The notes: generated from the letters alone by a model not told the origin. 64,000 nucleotides of DNA from Pseudomonas sp. PSB18 (GCF_014596565.1 NZ_NOIN01000002.1:124001-188000), one strand, 5' to 3'; shown: positions 34,479 to 45,326, numbered from the stretch's first letter. Program-made: numbers and translations.

Positions 34479-35582
34479 TTACAGCCTCACGCTGGCAAAC
34501 GTCGACTCGTTACGCGCCTGGCTCAACGCCGACAGCGGACCGGACAACGGCGACAGTACCAGGGCCTGCGGCAGCGGCATCATCGCCACTTGTTGCGTGG
34601 TGTTGGAACCGACGCGCTCGTCACGCGGTGGAATGCCGAAGTATTCGCGGTAGCACTTGGAGAAGTGCGGCGTGGAGACGAAGCCGCACACCGATGCCAC
34701 TTCGATGATCGACATCGGCGTCTGCTTGAGCAGTTGCCGTGCACGGATCAGTCGCAGCTTGAGGTAATAGCGCGATGGCGAGCAGTGCAGGTATTTCTGG
34801 AACAGCCGCTCCAACTGGCGCCGGGACACGGCGACGTACACCGCCAGTTCGTCCAGGTCGATCGGCTCTTCGAGGTTGGCCTCCATCAGCGCGACGATCT
34901 CCTGCAACTTCGGCTGGTTGGTGCCGAGCATGTGCTTGAGCGGCACACGCTGGTGATCCTGCTCGTTGCGAATGCGCTCATAGACAAACATTTCCGAGAT
35001 GGCCGCCGACAGTTCACGACCGTGATCGCGACTGATCAGGTGCAGCATCATGTCCAGCGGCGCGGTGCCGCCGGAGCTGGTGAAACGGTTGCGGTCGAGG
35101 GTGAACAGGCGGGTGCTCATCGACACCCGCGGGAAGGCTTCCTGCATCGCTGCCAGGCATTCCCAGTGCACACTGCAATCGAATCCATCGAGCAGGCCGG
35201 CGCAGGCCAGTGCCCAACTGCCGGTGCAGACCGCGCCAAGGCGACGGGACTGGCGGGCCTGGCCTTGCAGCCAGGACACGTGTTCACGGGTAACGGTGCG
35301 CTGGATGCCGATGCCGCCACAGACGATGACAGTATCCAGGGCAGGCGCCTTGTGCATGGAAGCGTCCGGGGTGATCTGCAGACCGTCACTGGCCCAGACC
35401 TGCCCGCCATCCACGGTGAGGGTGGTCCAGCGATACAGCTCGCGACCGGATAGCTGGTTAGCCATGCGCAGAGGTTCCACTGCGGACGCCAGGGAAATCA
35501 GCGTGAAATTGTCCAGCAGCAAAAAGCCGATGGACTGAGGCGCACGGTTCTGGGGTTGAGCCCCGGAGTGGGTCGACGTCAT
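34479..35582 (-). CDS. gbdR: GbdR, AraC-family activator of betaine catabolism
   Basis: A 367-residue transcription activator with a GATase1-like N-terminal ligand domain (SIGFLLLDNFTLISLASAVEPLRMANQLSG) and a C-terminal AraC domain (LDELAVYVAVSRRQLERLF, then MSIIEVASVCGFVSTPHFSKCYREYF). The length and the position next to sdaB and cbcXWV match PAO1 GbdR, which responds to glycine betaine and dimethylglycine and turns on gbcA, gbcB, dgcAB and cbcXWV. CdhR in the same window has the same architecture but a different operon. Confidence 0.94.
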   Translation of the reverse strand: MTSTHSGAQPQNRAPQSIGFLLLDNFTLISLASAVEPLRMANQLSGRELYRWTTLTVDGGQVWASDGLQITPDASMHKAPALDTVIVCGGIGIQRTVTREHVSWLQGQARQSRRLGAVCTGSWALACAGLLDGFDCSVHWECLAAMQEAFPRVSMSTRLFTLDRNRFTSSGGTAPLDMMLHLISRDHGRELSAAISEMFVYERIRNEQDHQRVPLKHMLGTNQPKLQEIVALMEANLEEPIDLDELAVYVAVSRRQLERLFQKYLHCSPSRYYLKLRLIRARQLLKQTPMSIIEVASVCGFVSTPHFSKCYREYFGIPPRDERVGSNTTQQVAMMPLPQALVLSPLSGPLSALSQARNESTFASVRL

Positions 35583-36055
35583 CGCGGTATCTCCTCACAC
35601 AAAGCGGGTGATGGCCTCAGGCGGAGGCTCTTTTTATTGGTGATTGCCCTCGGTCTCTACACAGGAGACGGGCTTTATATTGATAGAGCAATTGCCATGC
35701 CTAAACTTGAATACGTATTCAATAAATCCTGAAAACGACATGCCGAGCCGTCTATATAAGGCGCATATCGAGTGTGGATTATCGGGGTCATCAAGGGCGG
35801 CTGGCGCCTGTCACTGCGGGCAGTGAGCACTTCGGTAGCACTTGTGGGAACTGGGCTGCGCCACTTTCGGAACAGTGTCACCCCAAGCGCGGTGGACGAA
35901 CGGTTGATAGCTGCGCAACGGCTAACCCGACGAACGAGTCTTATCTGATTGCGACGCGCTAAAAAGTGGCGGGTTTACGGCGTAATGTTCATTTATTGAG
36001 CAGTTTCGGGGGCTTTTGTGGAGAGGGGATTTATCCCCTCGCCACAACGCTTCTA
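35583..36055. promoter_or_regulatory. Upstream region of gbdR, with a 16-bp palindrome
   Basis: 473 bases without a supported gene. It holds the perfect palindrome TTGAATACGTATTCAA (35707-35722), AT-rich hexamers such as TATAAA (minus strand, near 35675) and a TATATAAGG stretch at about 35752. Nothing recognisable as protein or RNA gene is seen between 35780 and 36010. Confidence 0.5.
36016..36047. repeat. Short palindromic repeat TTGTGGAGAGGGGAT..ATCCCCTCGCCACAA
   Basis: A different Pseudomonas repeat family from the two REP types. The same sequence recurs at 49797-49826. It lies at the 3' end of sdaB and may act as a transcription stop. Confidence 0.75.
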
Positions 36056-37432
36056 TCAGCACTCCACGGCACTGACCGCCAACCCACCGCGCGACGTCTC
36101 TTTATACTTGTCGTGCATGTCGGCGCCGGTATCGCGCATCGTGCGAATCACCCGGTCGAGGGAGATGAAATGCTGGCCATCACCGCGCAGCGCCATCTGC
36201 GCCGCATTGATCGCTTTTACCGCAGCGATTGCGTTGCGCTCGATGCAGGGCACCTGGACCAGACCGCCCACCGGGTCACAGGTCAGGCCGAGGTTGTGTT
36301 CCAGGCCGATTTCCGCCGCGTTGCACAGTTGCTCCGGCGTGGCCCCCAGGATCTCCGCCAGGCCCGCTGCCGCCATGGCACAGGCCGAGCCCACTTCGCC
36401 CTGACAACCGACTTCGGCACCGGAAATCGAAGCGTTCTTCTTGCACAGGATGCCCACCGCCGCCGCACCGAGGAAATAATCCACGACGTTGGCGTCGGTA
36501 ACGGCCTCGCTGAACTTCATGAAATAGTGCAGTACCGCCGGAATGATCCCCGCCGCGCCGTTGGTCGGCGCCGTCACCATGCGCCCGCCGGCGGCGTTTT
36601 CCTCGTTGACCGCCAAGGCGAAGAGGTTGACCCACTCCATCGCGCTCAGGGTCGAACCGATGACATTCGGCTTGTTCAACTCTTGCAGGCTGCGGTGCAA
36701 CTTGGCCGCACGCCGGCGCACGTTCAGGCCGCCAGGCAGGATGCCTTCATGCTTGAGACCCTGCTCGACACATTCCTGCATGGCCCGCCAGAGCTTCATC
36801 AGCCCGCTGCGGATTTCTTCCTCAGAGCGCCAGGCCTTCTCGTTGGCCATCATCAGTTCGGCTACGCGCAGGTTGTGGGTGCGACACAGTGTGAGCAGTT
36901 CTTCGGCACTGGAGAAATCGTAAGGTAGCTGGGTGGTGTCCAGATCCGCTACGCCGCTGGAGGCCTGGGCCTCATCGACGACAAAGCCGCCGCCGACCGA
37001 ATAATAGGTGTCGCGGAACAGCTCACCGCTGGCGCCTTCGGCCACCAGCGTCATGGCATTGGGGTGGAACGGCAGGTTTTCGTCGATCAGGCGCATGTCC
37101 CGGGCCCATACGAAAGGCACCGGCAAGCGACCGTCCAATTGCAGGGTTTCGGTTTCGCGCAACAGTGCGATGCGCGGAGCAATCTGCGACGGATCGATCG
37201 CATCTGGCCATTCGCCCATCAGGCCCATGATGACGGCGGTATCGCTACCGTGGCCGATGCCAGTGGCCGACAGCGAACCATAGAGCTGCACCTCGACCCG
37301 GCACACGTCGTTCAGCAGTGCCTTTGCCCGCAACGCCTCGACAAACAGCGCCGCGGCGCGCATCGGGCCGACCGTGTGAGAACTGGACGGGCCAATACCG
37401 ATTTTGAACAGGTCGAACACACTGATTGCCAT
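36056..37432 (-). CDS. sdaB: L-serine ammonia-lyase (serine dehydratase)
   Basis: A 458-residue single-chain iron-sulfur L-serine dehydratase converting serine to pyruvate and ammonia. The N-terminal SVFDLFKIGIGPSSSHTVGPMRAA and the C-terminal cysteine regions NASISGAEVGCQGEVGSACAM and GLTCDPVGGLVQVPCIERN (4Fe-4S ligands) are family hallmarks. In the betaine pathway it removes the serine made by GlyA, and its place next to gbdR and cbcXWV (PA5379 position) supports that. Divergent from cbcX. Confidence 0.94.
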   Translation of the reverse strand: MAISVFDLFKIGIGPSSSHTVGPMRAAALFVEALRAKALLNDVCRVEVQLYGSLSATGIGHGSDTAVIMGLMGEWPDAIDPSQIAPRIALLRETETLQLDGRLPVPFVWARDMRLIDENLPFHPNAMTLVAEGASGELFRDTYYSVGGGFVVDEAQASSGVADLDTTQLPYDFSSAEELLTLCRTHNLRVAELMMANEKAWRSEEEIRSGLMKLWRAMQECVEQGLKHEGILPGGLNVRRRAAKLHRSLQELNKPNVIGSTLSAMEWVNLFALAVNEENAAGGRMVTAPTNGAAGIIPAVLHYFMKFSEAVTDANVVDYFLGAAAVGILCKKNASISGAEVGCQGEVGSACAMAAAGLAEILGATPEQLCNAAEIGLEHNLGLTCDPVGGLVQVPCIERNAIAAVKAINAAQMALRGDGQHFISLDRVIRTMRDTGADMHDKYKETSRGGLAVSAVEC

Positions 37433-37858
37433 TGCCTAGAACCTCCAGAACGGGCATATCCGGGCGCAGGAGCGTCCGGTGACGGAGCTGCTACGCTCAA
37501 CGCCGGGATGGCCGCATCATCCGGTTTTTGCCTGAAGGGTCGACGTCTGACACCGACGCAATTATGCCCACCAACGCCGTCGGTCTCATGACGGGGTTTT
37601 ACGCCGTTTTTTTGCGTGTCAGAGACCTGCCGGAGGCGGAAAAAATCTGTAAACGACGTCACCAACACTGGATGCGACCCTCCCTGTACTGGATACGACT
37701 CACCCTGTAGGCGACAGATTTGCACTGGTACATGATCGGTTACGGCTCGTTTTCAAGGCCGCGTGTCAAGACAGTGTTCACGCGCCCCAACCGCAACACC
37801 CAATACAAAGCGCGGTTATCCGACCGGACACCGCCGATAAAACACCAGGAGTCCACTC
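37433..37858. promoter_or_regulatory. sdaB/cbcX divergent control region
   Basis: 426 bases without a gene. CGAC-N12-CGACAG occurs at 37696-37717, a pattern also present before the dgc operon (25107-25128). Binding by GbdR is possible but not shown. No other structure is evident. Confidence 0.35.
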
Positions 37859-38806
37859 ATGAAAGGTTCCAAGTCGTTGTTGTTGGCCGCCATGCTGAGT
37901 CTTCCCATGCTGGCCAACGCTGCTGAACCCGCACAGTGCAGCACTGTTAACTTCTCCGACGTCGGCTGGACCGACATCACCGTGACCACCGCTACCACCA
38001 GCGTGATTCTTGACGCCCTCGGCTACAAGACCAAGACCACCATGATTTCCGTGCCGGTGACCTACAAGTCCCTGGCCGACGGCAAGAACATGGACGTATT
38101 CCTCGGCAACTGGATGCCGACCATGGAAAACGACATCAAGGCCTACCGCGACGCCGGCACCGTGGAAACCGTGCGCACCAACCTCAAGGGCGCCAAGTAC
38201 ACCCTGGCGGTGCCCAAGGCCCTGTACGACAAAGGCCTGCATGACTTCTCCGACATTGCCAAGTTCAAGAAGGAACTCGACGGCAAGATCTACGGCATCG
38301 AGCCGGGCAACGACGGCAATCGCCTGATTCAGAGCATGATCGACAAAAACGCCTTCGGCCTGAAGGACGCCGGCTTCAAGGTCGTCGAGTCGAGCGAAGC
38401 GGGCATGCTGTCCCAGGTCGACCGGGCCTCCAAGCGCGGCACCGACGTGGTGTTCCTCGGCTGGGCACCACACCCGATGAACACCCGCTTCAGCATTGAA
38501 TACCTGACCGGCGGCGACGAGTTCTTCGGTCCGGACTTCGGCGCCGCCACCGTGGCGACGAACACCCGCAAGGGTTACACCCAGGAATGCAGCAACGTTG
38601 GCCAGCTGTTGAAGAACCTCGAGTTCACGGTCGACATGGAAAGCAAACTGATGGGCAACGTCCTGGACGACAAGATGAAGCCTGAAGCTGCCGCCAAGGC
38701 GTGGCTGCAGAAAAACCCACAGGTACTCGATACCTGGCTCGCTGGCGTGACCACCATTGACGGTAAACCTGGCCTGGAAGCCGTGAAAGCCAAGCTCGCA
38801 CAGTAA
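37859..38806 (+). CDS. cbcX: Choline-binding protein of the CbcXWV transporter
   Basis: A 315-residue periplasmic binding protein with a signal peptide (MKGSKSLLLAAMLSLPMLANAAEP). Family blocks AQCSTVNFSDVGWTDITVTTATT, MDVFLGNWMPTMENDI and VVFLGWAPHPMNTRF match CaiX in the carnitine operon; in PAO1 CbcX is the choline-specific member and shares the membrane parts CbcW and CbcV with CaiX and BetX. Leads the cbc operon. Confidence 0.93.
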   Translation: MKGSKSLLLAAMLSLPMLANAAEPAQCSTVNFSDVGWTDITVTTATTSVILDALGYKTKTTMISVPVTYKSLADGKNMDVFLGNWMPTMENDIKAYRDAGTVETVRTNLKGAKYTLAVPKALYDKGLHDFSDIAKFKKELDGKIYGIEPGNDGNRLIQSMIDKNAFGLKDAGFKVVESSEAGMLSQVDRASKRGTDVVFLGWAPHPMNTRFSIEYLTGGDEFFGPDFGAATVATNTRKGYTQECSNVGQLLKNLEFTVDMESKLMGNVLDDKMKPEAAAKAWLQKNPQVLDTWLAGVTTIDGKPGLEAVKAKLAQ

Positions 38807-38870
38807 TAGTTATGCCGGGCGGGTTCACCCGCCCGGGCTGTTTATCCCTTGCATGCGGACGTTCACTACC

Positions 38871-39716
38871 ATGCTGATTGATCAGAAAATACCCTTGGGC
38901 CAGTACATTGCGGGCTTCGTCGAATGGTTGACGCAACATGGCGCCAGCACCTTTGACGCAATCGCACTGTTCCTGGAAACGATGATTCACGGCGTGACAT
39001 TTGCGCTGACCTGGTTCAACCCGTTGGCCTTGATTGGCCTCATTGCCCTGCTGGCACATTTCATCCAGCGCAAATGGGGCCTCACCGTATTCGTCATTGC
39101 CTCATTCCTGCTGATCCTCAACCTGGGTTACTGGCAGGAAACCATGGAAACCCTGGCCCAGGTGATGTTCGCCACCCTGGTCTGCGTCGTGATCGGCGTG
39201 CCGCTGGGCATTGTTGCCGCGCACAAGCCGATGTTCTACACCATGATGCGTCCGGTACTCGATCTGATGCAGACCGTACCGACCTTCGTCTACCTCATTC
39301 CTACCCTGACCCTCTTCGGTCTGGGTGTGGTCCCGGGCCTGATCTCCACGGTGGTGTTCGCGATTGCCGCGCCTATCCGTCTGACTTACCTGGGCATCTG
39401 CGACGTTCCGGAAGAACTGATGGACGCCGGCAAAGCCTTTGGCTGCTCCCGTCGCCAGCTCCTGTCGCGTATCGAACTGCCCCATGCGATGCCAAGCATC
39501 GCGGCCGGTGTCACCCAATGCATCATGCTGTCGTTGTCGATGGTGGTGATCGCCGCACTGGTAGGCGCCGACGGCCTGGGCAAACCCGTGGTCAACGCAC
39601 TGAACACCGCCGATATCGCCCTGGGCTTCGAAGCCGGCCTGGCGATCGTACTGCTGGCGATCATGCTCGACCGTATCTGCAAACAACCCGACGCAAAAGC
39701 AGGGGGTGACGCATGA
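38871..39716 (+). CDS. cbcW: Choline/betaine/carnitine ABC transporter permease
   Basis: A 281-residue inner-membrane permease of the ProW/OpuAB type. Membrane segments begin with ALIGLIALLAHFI and the LGYWQETMETLAQVMFATLVCVVIGVPLGIV block; the EELMDAGKAFGCSRRQLLSRIELPHAMPSI loop is the coupling EAA-type motif for CbcV. The start is taken at MLIDQK (38871), which gives the usual length; ATG 38853 is also open and neither has a strong ribosome site. Four bases of its end overlap cbcV. Confidence 0.92.
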   Translation: MLIDQKIPLGQYIAGFVEWLTQHGASTFDAIALFLETMIHGVTFALTWFNPLALIGLIALLAHFIQRKWGLTVFVIASFLLILNLGYWQETMETLAQVMFATLVCVVIGVPLGIVAAHKPMFYTMMRPVLDLMQTVPTFVYLIPTLTLFGLGVVPGLISTVVFAIAAPIRLTYLGICDVPEELMDAGKAFGCSRRQLLSRIELPHAMPSIAAGVTQCIMLSLSMVVIAALVGADGLGKPVVNALNTADIALGFEAGLAIVLLAIMLDRICKQPDAKAGGDA

Positions 39717-40891
39717 GCATAATCCGCTTCGATCAGGTCGATGTGATCTTCGCCAAAGATCCACGCGAGGCCCTCAAACTGCTCGACCAGGGCATGACCC
39801 GCAACGAAATCCTGAAGAAAACCGGGCAAATCGTCGGCGTGGAAAAAGCCAGCCTGGACATCGAGAAAGGCGAAATCTGCGTATTGATGGGCCTGTCCGG
39901 CTCCGGCAAATCCAGCCTGCTGCGCTGCATCAACGGTTTGAACACCGTGAGCCGTGGCAAGTTGTTCGTCGAGCATGAAGGCCGGCAGATCGACATCGCC
40001 TCCTGCAGCCCCGCCGAACTGAAGATGATGCGCACCAAACGCATCGCCATGGTGTTCCAGAAATTCGCCCTGATGCCTTGGCTGACGGTGCGCGAGAACA
40101 TCAGCTTCGGCCTGGAAATGCAGGGCCGTCCGGAAAAGGAACGGCGCAAGCTGGTGGACGAGAAACTTGAGCTGGTGGGCCTGGCCCAGTGGCGTAACAA
40201 GAAGCCCGACGAATTGTCCGGTGGTATGCAGCAACGGGTCGGTCTGGCCCGCGCCCTGGCGATGGATGCCGACATCCTGTTGATGGACGAACCGTTCTCG
40301 GCCCTCGACCCGCTGATCCGCCAAGGCCTGCAGGATGAACTGCTGGAGCTGCAACGCAAGTTGAGCAAGACCATCGTGTTCGTCAGCCATGACCTCGACG
40401 AAGCCCTGAAGCTGGGCAGCCGGATCGCGATCATGAAAGATGGCCGGATCATCCAGTACAGCAAGCCGGAAGAAATCGTGTTGAACCCGGCGGACGACTA
40501 TGTGCGCACCTTCGTCGCCCATACCAACCCGCTCAACGTCCTGTGCGGCCGCAGCCTGATGCGCACCCTGGACAACTGCAAGCGCATCAACGGTTCGGTG
40601 TGCCTGGATCCGGGTGGCGACTCCTGGCTCGACCTGGCCGAAGGCAACACCATCAAGGGTGCACGCCAGAACGGCGCGGCACTGGACCTGCAGAACTGGG
40701 TCCAGGGGCAACCCGTCGAAGGCCTGGGCCGTCGCCCGACGCTGGTGGACTCCAACATCGGCATGCGCGACGCGTTGCAGATCCGCTACCAGACCGGTAA
40801 CAAACTGGTGCTCCACGATAACCAGAAAGTGGTCGGGATCCTCGGCGACAGCGAGCTGTACCACGCGCTGCTCGGCAAGAACCTGGGCTAA
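39713..40891 (+). CDS. cbcV: Choline/betaine/carnitine ABC transporter ATPase
   Basis: A 392-residue ATPase of the ProV/OpuAA class. Walker A is GLSGSGKS (60-67), the signature is LSGGMQQR and Walker B is ILLMDEPFSALDP. The last ~120 residues (from about 270) look like a CBS-type regulatory region, as in osmoregulated betaine transporters, although here the transporter serves catabolism. ATGA overlap with cbcW shows tight coupling. Confidence 0.94.
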   Translation: MSIIRFDQVDVIFAKDPREALKLLDQGMTRNEILKKTGQIVGVEKASLDIEKGEICVLMGLSGSGKSSLLRCINGLNTVSRGKLFVEHEGRQIDIASCSPAELKMMRTKRIAMVFQKFALMPWLTVRENISFGLEMQGRPEKERRKLVDEKLELVGLAQWRNKKPDELSGGMQQRVGLARALAMDADILLMDEPFSALDPLIRQGLQDELLELQRKLSKTIVFVSHDLDEALKLGSRIAIMKDGRIIQYSKPEEIVLNPADDYVRTFVAHTNPLNVLCGRSLMRTLDNCKRINGSVCLDPGGDSWLDLAEGNTIKGARQNGAALDLQNWVQGQPVEGLGRRPTLVDSNIGMRDALQIRYQTGNKLVLHDNQKVVGILGDSELYHALLGKNLG

Positions 40892-40900
40892 ACCTCAACC

Positions 40901-41024
40901 CTGTGGGAGCGAGCCTGTGGGAGCCGAGCTTGCTCGCGATGAACGATGACGCGGTTTGCAGTTGAACCGTGTCGACTCCATCGCGAGCAAGCTCGGCTCC
41001 CACAGGGCTCGCTTCCACAGGGTT
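40901..41024. repeat. Complex REP region after cbcV
   Basis: CCTGTGGGAGCGAGCCTGTGGGAGCCGAGCTTGCTCGCGAT-type copies are nested and inverted, with one element inserted in another. Lies between cbcV and betI. Confidence 0.8.
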
Positions 41025-41075
41025 TTGCATTCCCGGAAAGCGATCTTTGAACCTTGAAGTACGTCCGATTTTTTA

Positions 41076-41095
41076 TTGATTGAACGTTCAATCAA
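41076..41095. promoter_or_regulatory. BetI operator
   Basis: TTGATTGAACGTTCAATCAA is a perfect 20-bp palindrome 71 bases upstream of the betI start. BetI is a TetR-type repressor of its own operon and such an ATTGAACGTTCAAT site is the expected type of operator. The regulator's binding is inferred from position and symmetry. Confidence 0.8.
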
Positions 41096-41165
41096 AACAA
41101 AATAGACTGTTTCTCGCTCCGCCGGACAACCTCCGTCCGCCGAATGATCCGAGGAAATGCACCCA

Positions 41166-41786
41166 ATGCCCAAGGTCGGTATGCAACCCATCCGCCGCCA
41201 GCAATTGATCGAAGCCACGTTGCAGGCCGTCGATCAGGTCGGCATGGGGGACGCCAGCATTGCGTTGATCGCCCGTTTGGCCGGTGTCTCGAACGGCATC
41301 ATCAGTCACTACTTTCAGGACAAGAACGGCCTGATCGCGGCTACGGCCCAGTACTTGATGACGGTGCTGAGCGAGAACGTCACCGCGCGCCGTCAGGCAC
41401 TTGAGGATTCGAGCCCACGGGCTCATCTGAAGGTGATCATCGAAGGCAACTTCGACGCCAGCCAGGTCAATGGCCCGGCAATGAAAACCTGGCTGGCCTT
41501 CTGGGCCACCAGCATGCATCACCCGTCATTGCACAGGTTGCAGCGGATCAACGATCACCGTCTGTATTCCAACCTGTGTTGCCAGTTCCGTCGCGTCCTG
41601 CCTCTTGACGAGGCACGCAGTGCGGCACGGGGCCTGGCTGCGCTGATTGACGGCTTGTGGCTGCGTGGGGCGCTGTCGGGCGACGCGTTCGACACCGCCC
41701 AGGCACACCGGATCGCTTACGAATACATGGATTTCCAACTGGGCAAGGCAGGGGCACCAGAGCACACAGAACCGCTCGACTCCTGA
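41166..41786 (+). CDS. betI: TetR-family repressor of choline oxidation genes
   Basis: A 206-residue repressor released by choline. The N-terminal [26 protein letters not shown] and helix-turn-helix ([27 protein letters not shown]) match BetI. The start at 41166 gives the family opening; ATG at 41157 lies too close to the GAGG sequence. It is the first gene of betIBA and has a palindromic operator upstream. Confidence 0.95.
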   Translation: MPKVGMQPIRRQQLIEATLQAVDQVGMGDASIALIARLAGVSNGIISHYFQDKNGLIAATAQYLMTVLSENVTARRQALEDSSPRAHLKVIIEGNFDASQVNGPAMKTWLAFWATSMHHPSLHRLQRINDHRLYSNLCCQFRRVLPLDEARSAARGLAALIDGLWLRGALSGDAFDTAQAHRIAYEYMDFQLGKAGAPEHTEPLDS

Positions 41787-41864
41787 ACCGCCGCCGAACC
41801 GCGTAGTCAGCTTTAGAAGACGCGCCCGGGGGCAGCCAACCACTTATGCACTTGCGAGGACTTT

Positions 41865-43337
41865 ATGGCCCGTTTCGAACTGCAAAAACTCTACATCGAT
41901 GGCGCGTACAGCGATGCCAGCGGCGACGCCACTTTCGAAGCCATCAACCCTGCCAACGGTGAAGTGCTTGCCCAAGTGCAGCGTGCGACGAAAGAAGACG
42001 TCGAACGCGCCGTGATCAGTGCCGAAAAGGGCCAGAAAATCTGGGCCGCCATGACCGCCATGCAGCGCTCGCGGATCCTGCGCCGCGCCGTGGACATCCT
42101 GCGCGAGCGCAACGATGAGCTGGCCGCCCTGGAAACCCTGGACACTGGCAAGGCCTACTCCGAAACCCGCTACGTCGACATCGTCACCGGCGCTGACGTG
42201 CTGGAATACTACGCCGGCCTGGTGCCCGCCATCGAAGGCGAGCAGATCCCGTTGCGCGATACCTCGTTCGTCTACACCCGTCGCGAGCCCCTGGGCATCG
42301 TGGCCGGGATCGGCGCGTGGAACTACCCGATCCAGATCGCGCTGTGGAAGTCCGCACCGGCCTTGGCTGCCGGCAACGCAATGATCTTCAAGCCAAGCGA
42401 AGTCACTTCGCTGACCACCCTGAAGCTGGCCGAGATCTACACCGAAGCCGGCGTCCCACCTGGGGTCTTCAACGTGTTGACCGGCAGCGGCCGTGAAGTC
42501 GGCACCTGGCTGACCGAGCACCCGCGCATCGAGAAAGTCTCGTTCACCGGGGGCACCGACACCGGCAAGAAAGTCATGGCCAGCGCCTCGAGCTCGTCGC
42601 TCAAGGACGTGACCATGGAACTGGGCGGCAAGTCGCCCCTGATCATCTGCGACGACGCCGACCTGGATCGCGCCGCCGACACCGCGATGATGGCCAACTT
42701 CTACAGCTCCGGCCAGGTCTGCACCAACGGTACCCGCGTGTTCGTGCCAAGCCATCTCAAGGCTGCGTTCGAAGCCAAGATCGCCGAGCGCGTAGCGCGC
42801 ATCCGCATCGGCAACCCTGAGGACGAAAATACCAACTTCGGCCCGCTGGTGAGTTTCGCCCACATGGAGAGCGTGCTGGGCTATATCGAGAAGGGCAAGG
42901 CTGAAGGCGCACGCCTGCTGTGTGGCGGCAAGCGCCTGACCGACGGCGAGTTCGCCAAGGGCGCGTTCGTCGCTCCGACCGTATTCACCGATTGCACCGA
43001 CGAGATGACCATCGTGCGTGAGGAAATCTTCGGCCCGGTGATGAGCATCCTCACCTATGAAACCGAGGAAGAAGTGATCCGCCGCGCCAACGACACCGAG
43101 TTCGGCCTGGCCGCCGGCGTCGTGACCCGCGACCTGAACCGCGCCCACCGCATCATCCATCAGCTGGAAGCCGGTATCTGCTGGATCAACGCCTGGGGCG
43201 AGTCCGACGCGAAGATGCCGGTCGGTGGCTACAAGCAATCGGGCGTGGGCCGCGAGAACGGGATCAGTTCGCTGAACAACTTCACGCGCATCAAATCGGT
43301 ACAGGTTGAGTTGGGCGATTACGCGTCGGTGTTCTAA
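41865..43337 (+). CDS. betB: Betaine aldehyde dehydrogenase
   Basis: A 490-residue NAD(P)-dependent aldehyde dehydrogenase oxidising betaine aldehyde to glycine betaine. The catalytic cysteine is C286 in [12 protein letters not shown]; the glutamate lies in MELGGKSP, and the N-terminal EKLxx-type start [18 protein letters not shown] is that of BetB. Between betI and betA, with the operon order usual in Pseudomonas. Confidence 0.96.
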   Translation: MARFELQKLYIDGAYSDASGDATFEAINPANGEVLAQVQRATKEDVERAVISAEKGQKIWAAMTAMQRSRILRRAVDILRERNDELAALETLDTGKAYSETRYVDIVTGADVLEYYAGLVPAIEGEQIPLRDTSFVYTRREPLGIVAGIGAWNYPIQIALWKSAPALAAGNAMIFKPSEVTSLTTLKLAEIYTEAGVPPGVFNVLTGSGREVGTWLTEHPRIEKVSFTGGTDTGKKVMASASSSSLKDVTMELGGKSPLIICDDADLDRAADTAMMANFYSSGQVCTNGTRVFVPSHLKAAFEAKIAERVARIRIGNPEDENTNFGPLVSFAHMESVLGYIEKGKAEGARLLCGGKRLTDGEFAKGAFVAPTVFTDCTDEMTIVREEIFGPVMSILTYETEEEVIRRANDTEFGLAAGVVTRDLNRAHRIIHQLEAGICWINAWGESDAKMPVGGYKQSGVGRENGISSLNNFTRIKSVQVELGDYASVF

Positions 43338-43368
43338 AGCCCGGCTTCTGCGGTGCCTGCGAGGCCGT

Positions 43369-43461
43369 CATCGCGGGCAAGCCATGCTCCCACAAGGAAT
43401 CTGCTGTAACACAACTGCTGTGTCTATCAGAAACCTGTGGGAGCAAAGCTTGCTCGCGATG
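43369..43461. repeat. REP pair between betB and betA
   Basis: Inverted copies ATCGCGGGCAAGCCATGC and GCAAAGCTTGCTCGCGAT within the bet operon gap of 179 bases. Confidence 0.85.
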
Positions 43462-43516
43462 GAGTGCAAAGCACTCCCCGGCCCTGACCTGAACCCAATT
43501 AGAGAGGGTGCATTTC

Positions 43517-45220
43517 ATGTCCCAAGAATTCGATTACATCATCATTGGTGCCGGCTCTGCCGGTAACACCCTGGCCACCCGCCTGACCGAAGACGAAGGC
43601 GTCACCGTCCTGCTGCTCGAAGCCGGCGGCCCGGACTATCGCCTGGACTTTCGCACGCAGATGCCCGCCGCCCTGGCGTTTCCGCTGCAAGGCCGCCGCT
43701 ACAACTGGGCCTACGAAACCGATCCCGAGCCACACATGAACGGCCGCCGCATGGAATGCGGTCGTGGCAAGGGCCTGGGCGGTTCTTCGCTGATCAACGG
43801 CATGTGCTACATCCGTGGCAACGCCCTGGACTACGACAACTGGGCAAAACTACCCGGCCTCGAGGACTGGACGTACCTGGACTGCCTGCCCTATTTCAGG
43901 AAAGCCGAAACCAGGGACATCGGCCCGAACGATTACCACGGCGGCGACGGCCCGGTCAGCGTGACCACGCCCAAGCCCGGTAACAACCCGCTGTTCCACG
44001 CCATGGTCGAGGCGGGCGTGCAGGCCGGTTACCCCCGTACCGAAGACCTCAACGGCTACCAGCAGGAAGGTTTCGGCCCGATGGACCGCACCGTCACGCC
44101 GAATGGCCGACGCGCCAGCACCGCGCGCGGGTACCTCGACGTGGCCAAGAAGCGTTCGACCCTGACCATCGTCACCCATGCCCTGACCGACAAGATCCTG
44201 TTCGAAGGCAAGCGTGCCGTGGGCGTGCGTTACCTGGTGGGCGCCGCTGAGGAGCGCGTCGAGGCCCGGGCCCGCAAGGAAGTGCTGCTGTGCTCCGGCG
44301 CCATCGCCTCGCCGCAGATCCTGCAACGCTCCGGAGTCGGCCCGGCCAAACTGCTGGAAAGCCTCGACATCCCGGTAGTCCACGACCTGCCGGGCGTCGG
44401 CGAAAACCTCCAGGACCACCTGGAGCTTTACCTGCAATATGCCTGCACCCAACCGGTCTCGCTGTACCCGTCGCTGCTCTGGTACAACCAGCCGGCCATC
44501 GGTGCCGAATGGCTGTTCAACGGCACCGGCATCGGTGCCAGCAACCAGTTCGAGGCCGGCGGGTTCATCCGCAGCCGTCCGGAATTCGAATGGCCGAACA
44601 TCCAGTATCACTTCCTGCCGGTGGCGATCAACTACAACGGCAGCAACGGTGTGAAGGAGCACGGTTTCCAGGCGCACATGGGTTCCATGCGCTCGCCAAG
44701 CCGGGGCCGGATCCAGGCGAAATCCAAGGATCCCCGCCAACACCCGAGCATCCTGTTCAACTACATGGCCACCGAGCAGGACTGGCAGGAATTCCGCGAC
44801 GGCATCCGCCTGACCCGCGAGATCATGCAGCAGCCGGCACTCGATCCGTTCCGTGGGCGCGAGATCAGCCCGGGCATCGAGGTGCAGACCGATGAGCAAC
44901 TGGACCAGTTCATTCGCGAGCACGCCGAAACCGCCTTCCACCCATCCTGCTCGTGCAAGATGGGTACCGACGACATGGCGGTGGTGGACGGTGAAGGCCG
45001 CGTGCATGGCATGCAAGGCCTGCGAGTGGTGGATGCCTCGATCATGCCGATCATCACCACCGGCAACCTGAACGCGCCGACAATCATGATCGCCGAGAAA
45101 ATCGCCGACAAGATCCGCGGCCGCAAGCCACTGCCCCGCAGTACCGCGCCGTACTATGTGGCCGGCGATGCACCGGTCAAGGGCAAGCCAGTGCGTGAAG
45201 TGGCGCCGGCCGCGCAGTAA
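43517..45220 (+). CDS. betA: Choline dehydrogenase
   Basis: A 567-residue GMC flavoprotein, membrane-associated, that oxidises choline to betaine aldehyde. FAD motif IIGAGSAGN (about 9-17), GMC signature [15 protein letters not shown], second GMC block with [16 protein letters not shown], and the active-site histidine H475 in [10 protein letters not shown]. The start MSQEFDYII at 43517 has AGAGAGGG upstream. Last gene of betIBA. Confidence 0.96.
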   Translation: MSQEFDYIIIGAGSAGNTLATRLTEDEGVTVLLLEAGGPDYRLDFRTQMPAALAFPLQGRRYNWAYETDPEPHMNGRRMECGRGKGLGGSSLINGMCYIRGNALDYDNWAKLPGLEDWTYLDCLPYFRKAETRDIGPNDYHGGDGPVSVTTPKPGNNPLFHAMVEAGVQAGYPRTEDLNGYQQEGFGPMDRTVTPNGRRASTARGYLDVAKKRSTLTIVTHALTDKILFEGKRAVGVRYLVGAAEERVEARARKEVLLCSGAIASPQILQRSGVGPAKLLESLDIPVVHDLPGVGENLQDHLELYLQYACTQPVSLYPSLLWYNQPAIGAEWLFNGTGIGASNQFEAGGFIRSRPEFEWPNIQYHFLPVAINYNGSNGVKEHGFQAHMGSMRSPSRGRIQAKSKDPRQHPSILFNYMATEQDWQEFRDGIRLTREIMQQPALDPFRGREISPGIEVQTDEQLDQFIREHAETAFHPSCSCKMGTDDMAVVDGEGRVHGMQGLRVVDASIMPIITTGNLNAPTIMIAEKIADKIRGRKPLPRSTAPYYVAGDAPVKGKPVREVAPAAQ

Positions 45221-45235
45221 CACCGCAGCGCGGCT

Positions 45236-45326
45236 ATCGCGAGCAGGCTCGCTCCCACAGGGATCTCCGAAGGACACAACTCTTGTGACCACTAAGATCC
45301 AGTGTGGGAGCGAGCCTGCTCGCGAT
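45236..45326. repeat. REP pair after betA
   Basis: Inverted ATCGCGAGCAGGCTCGC copies at the end of the bet operon, before the TldD-like gene. Confidence 0.85.
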
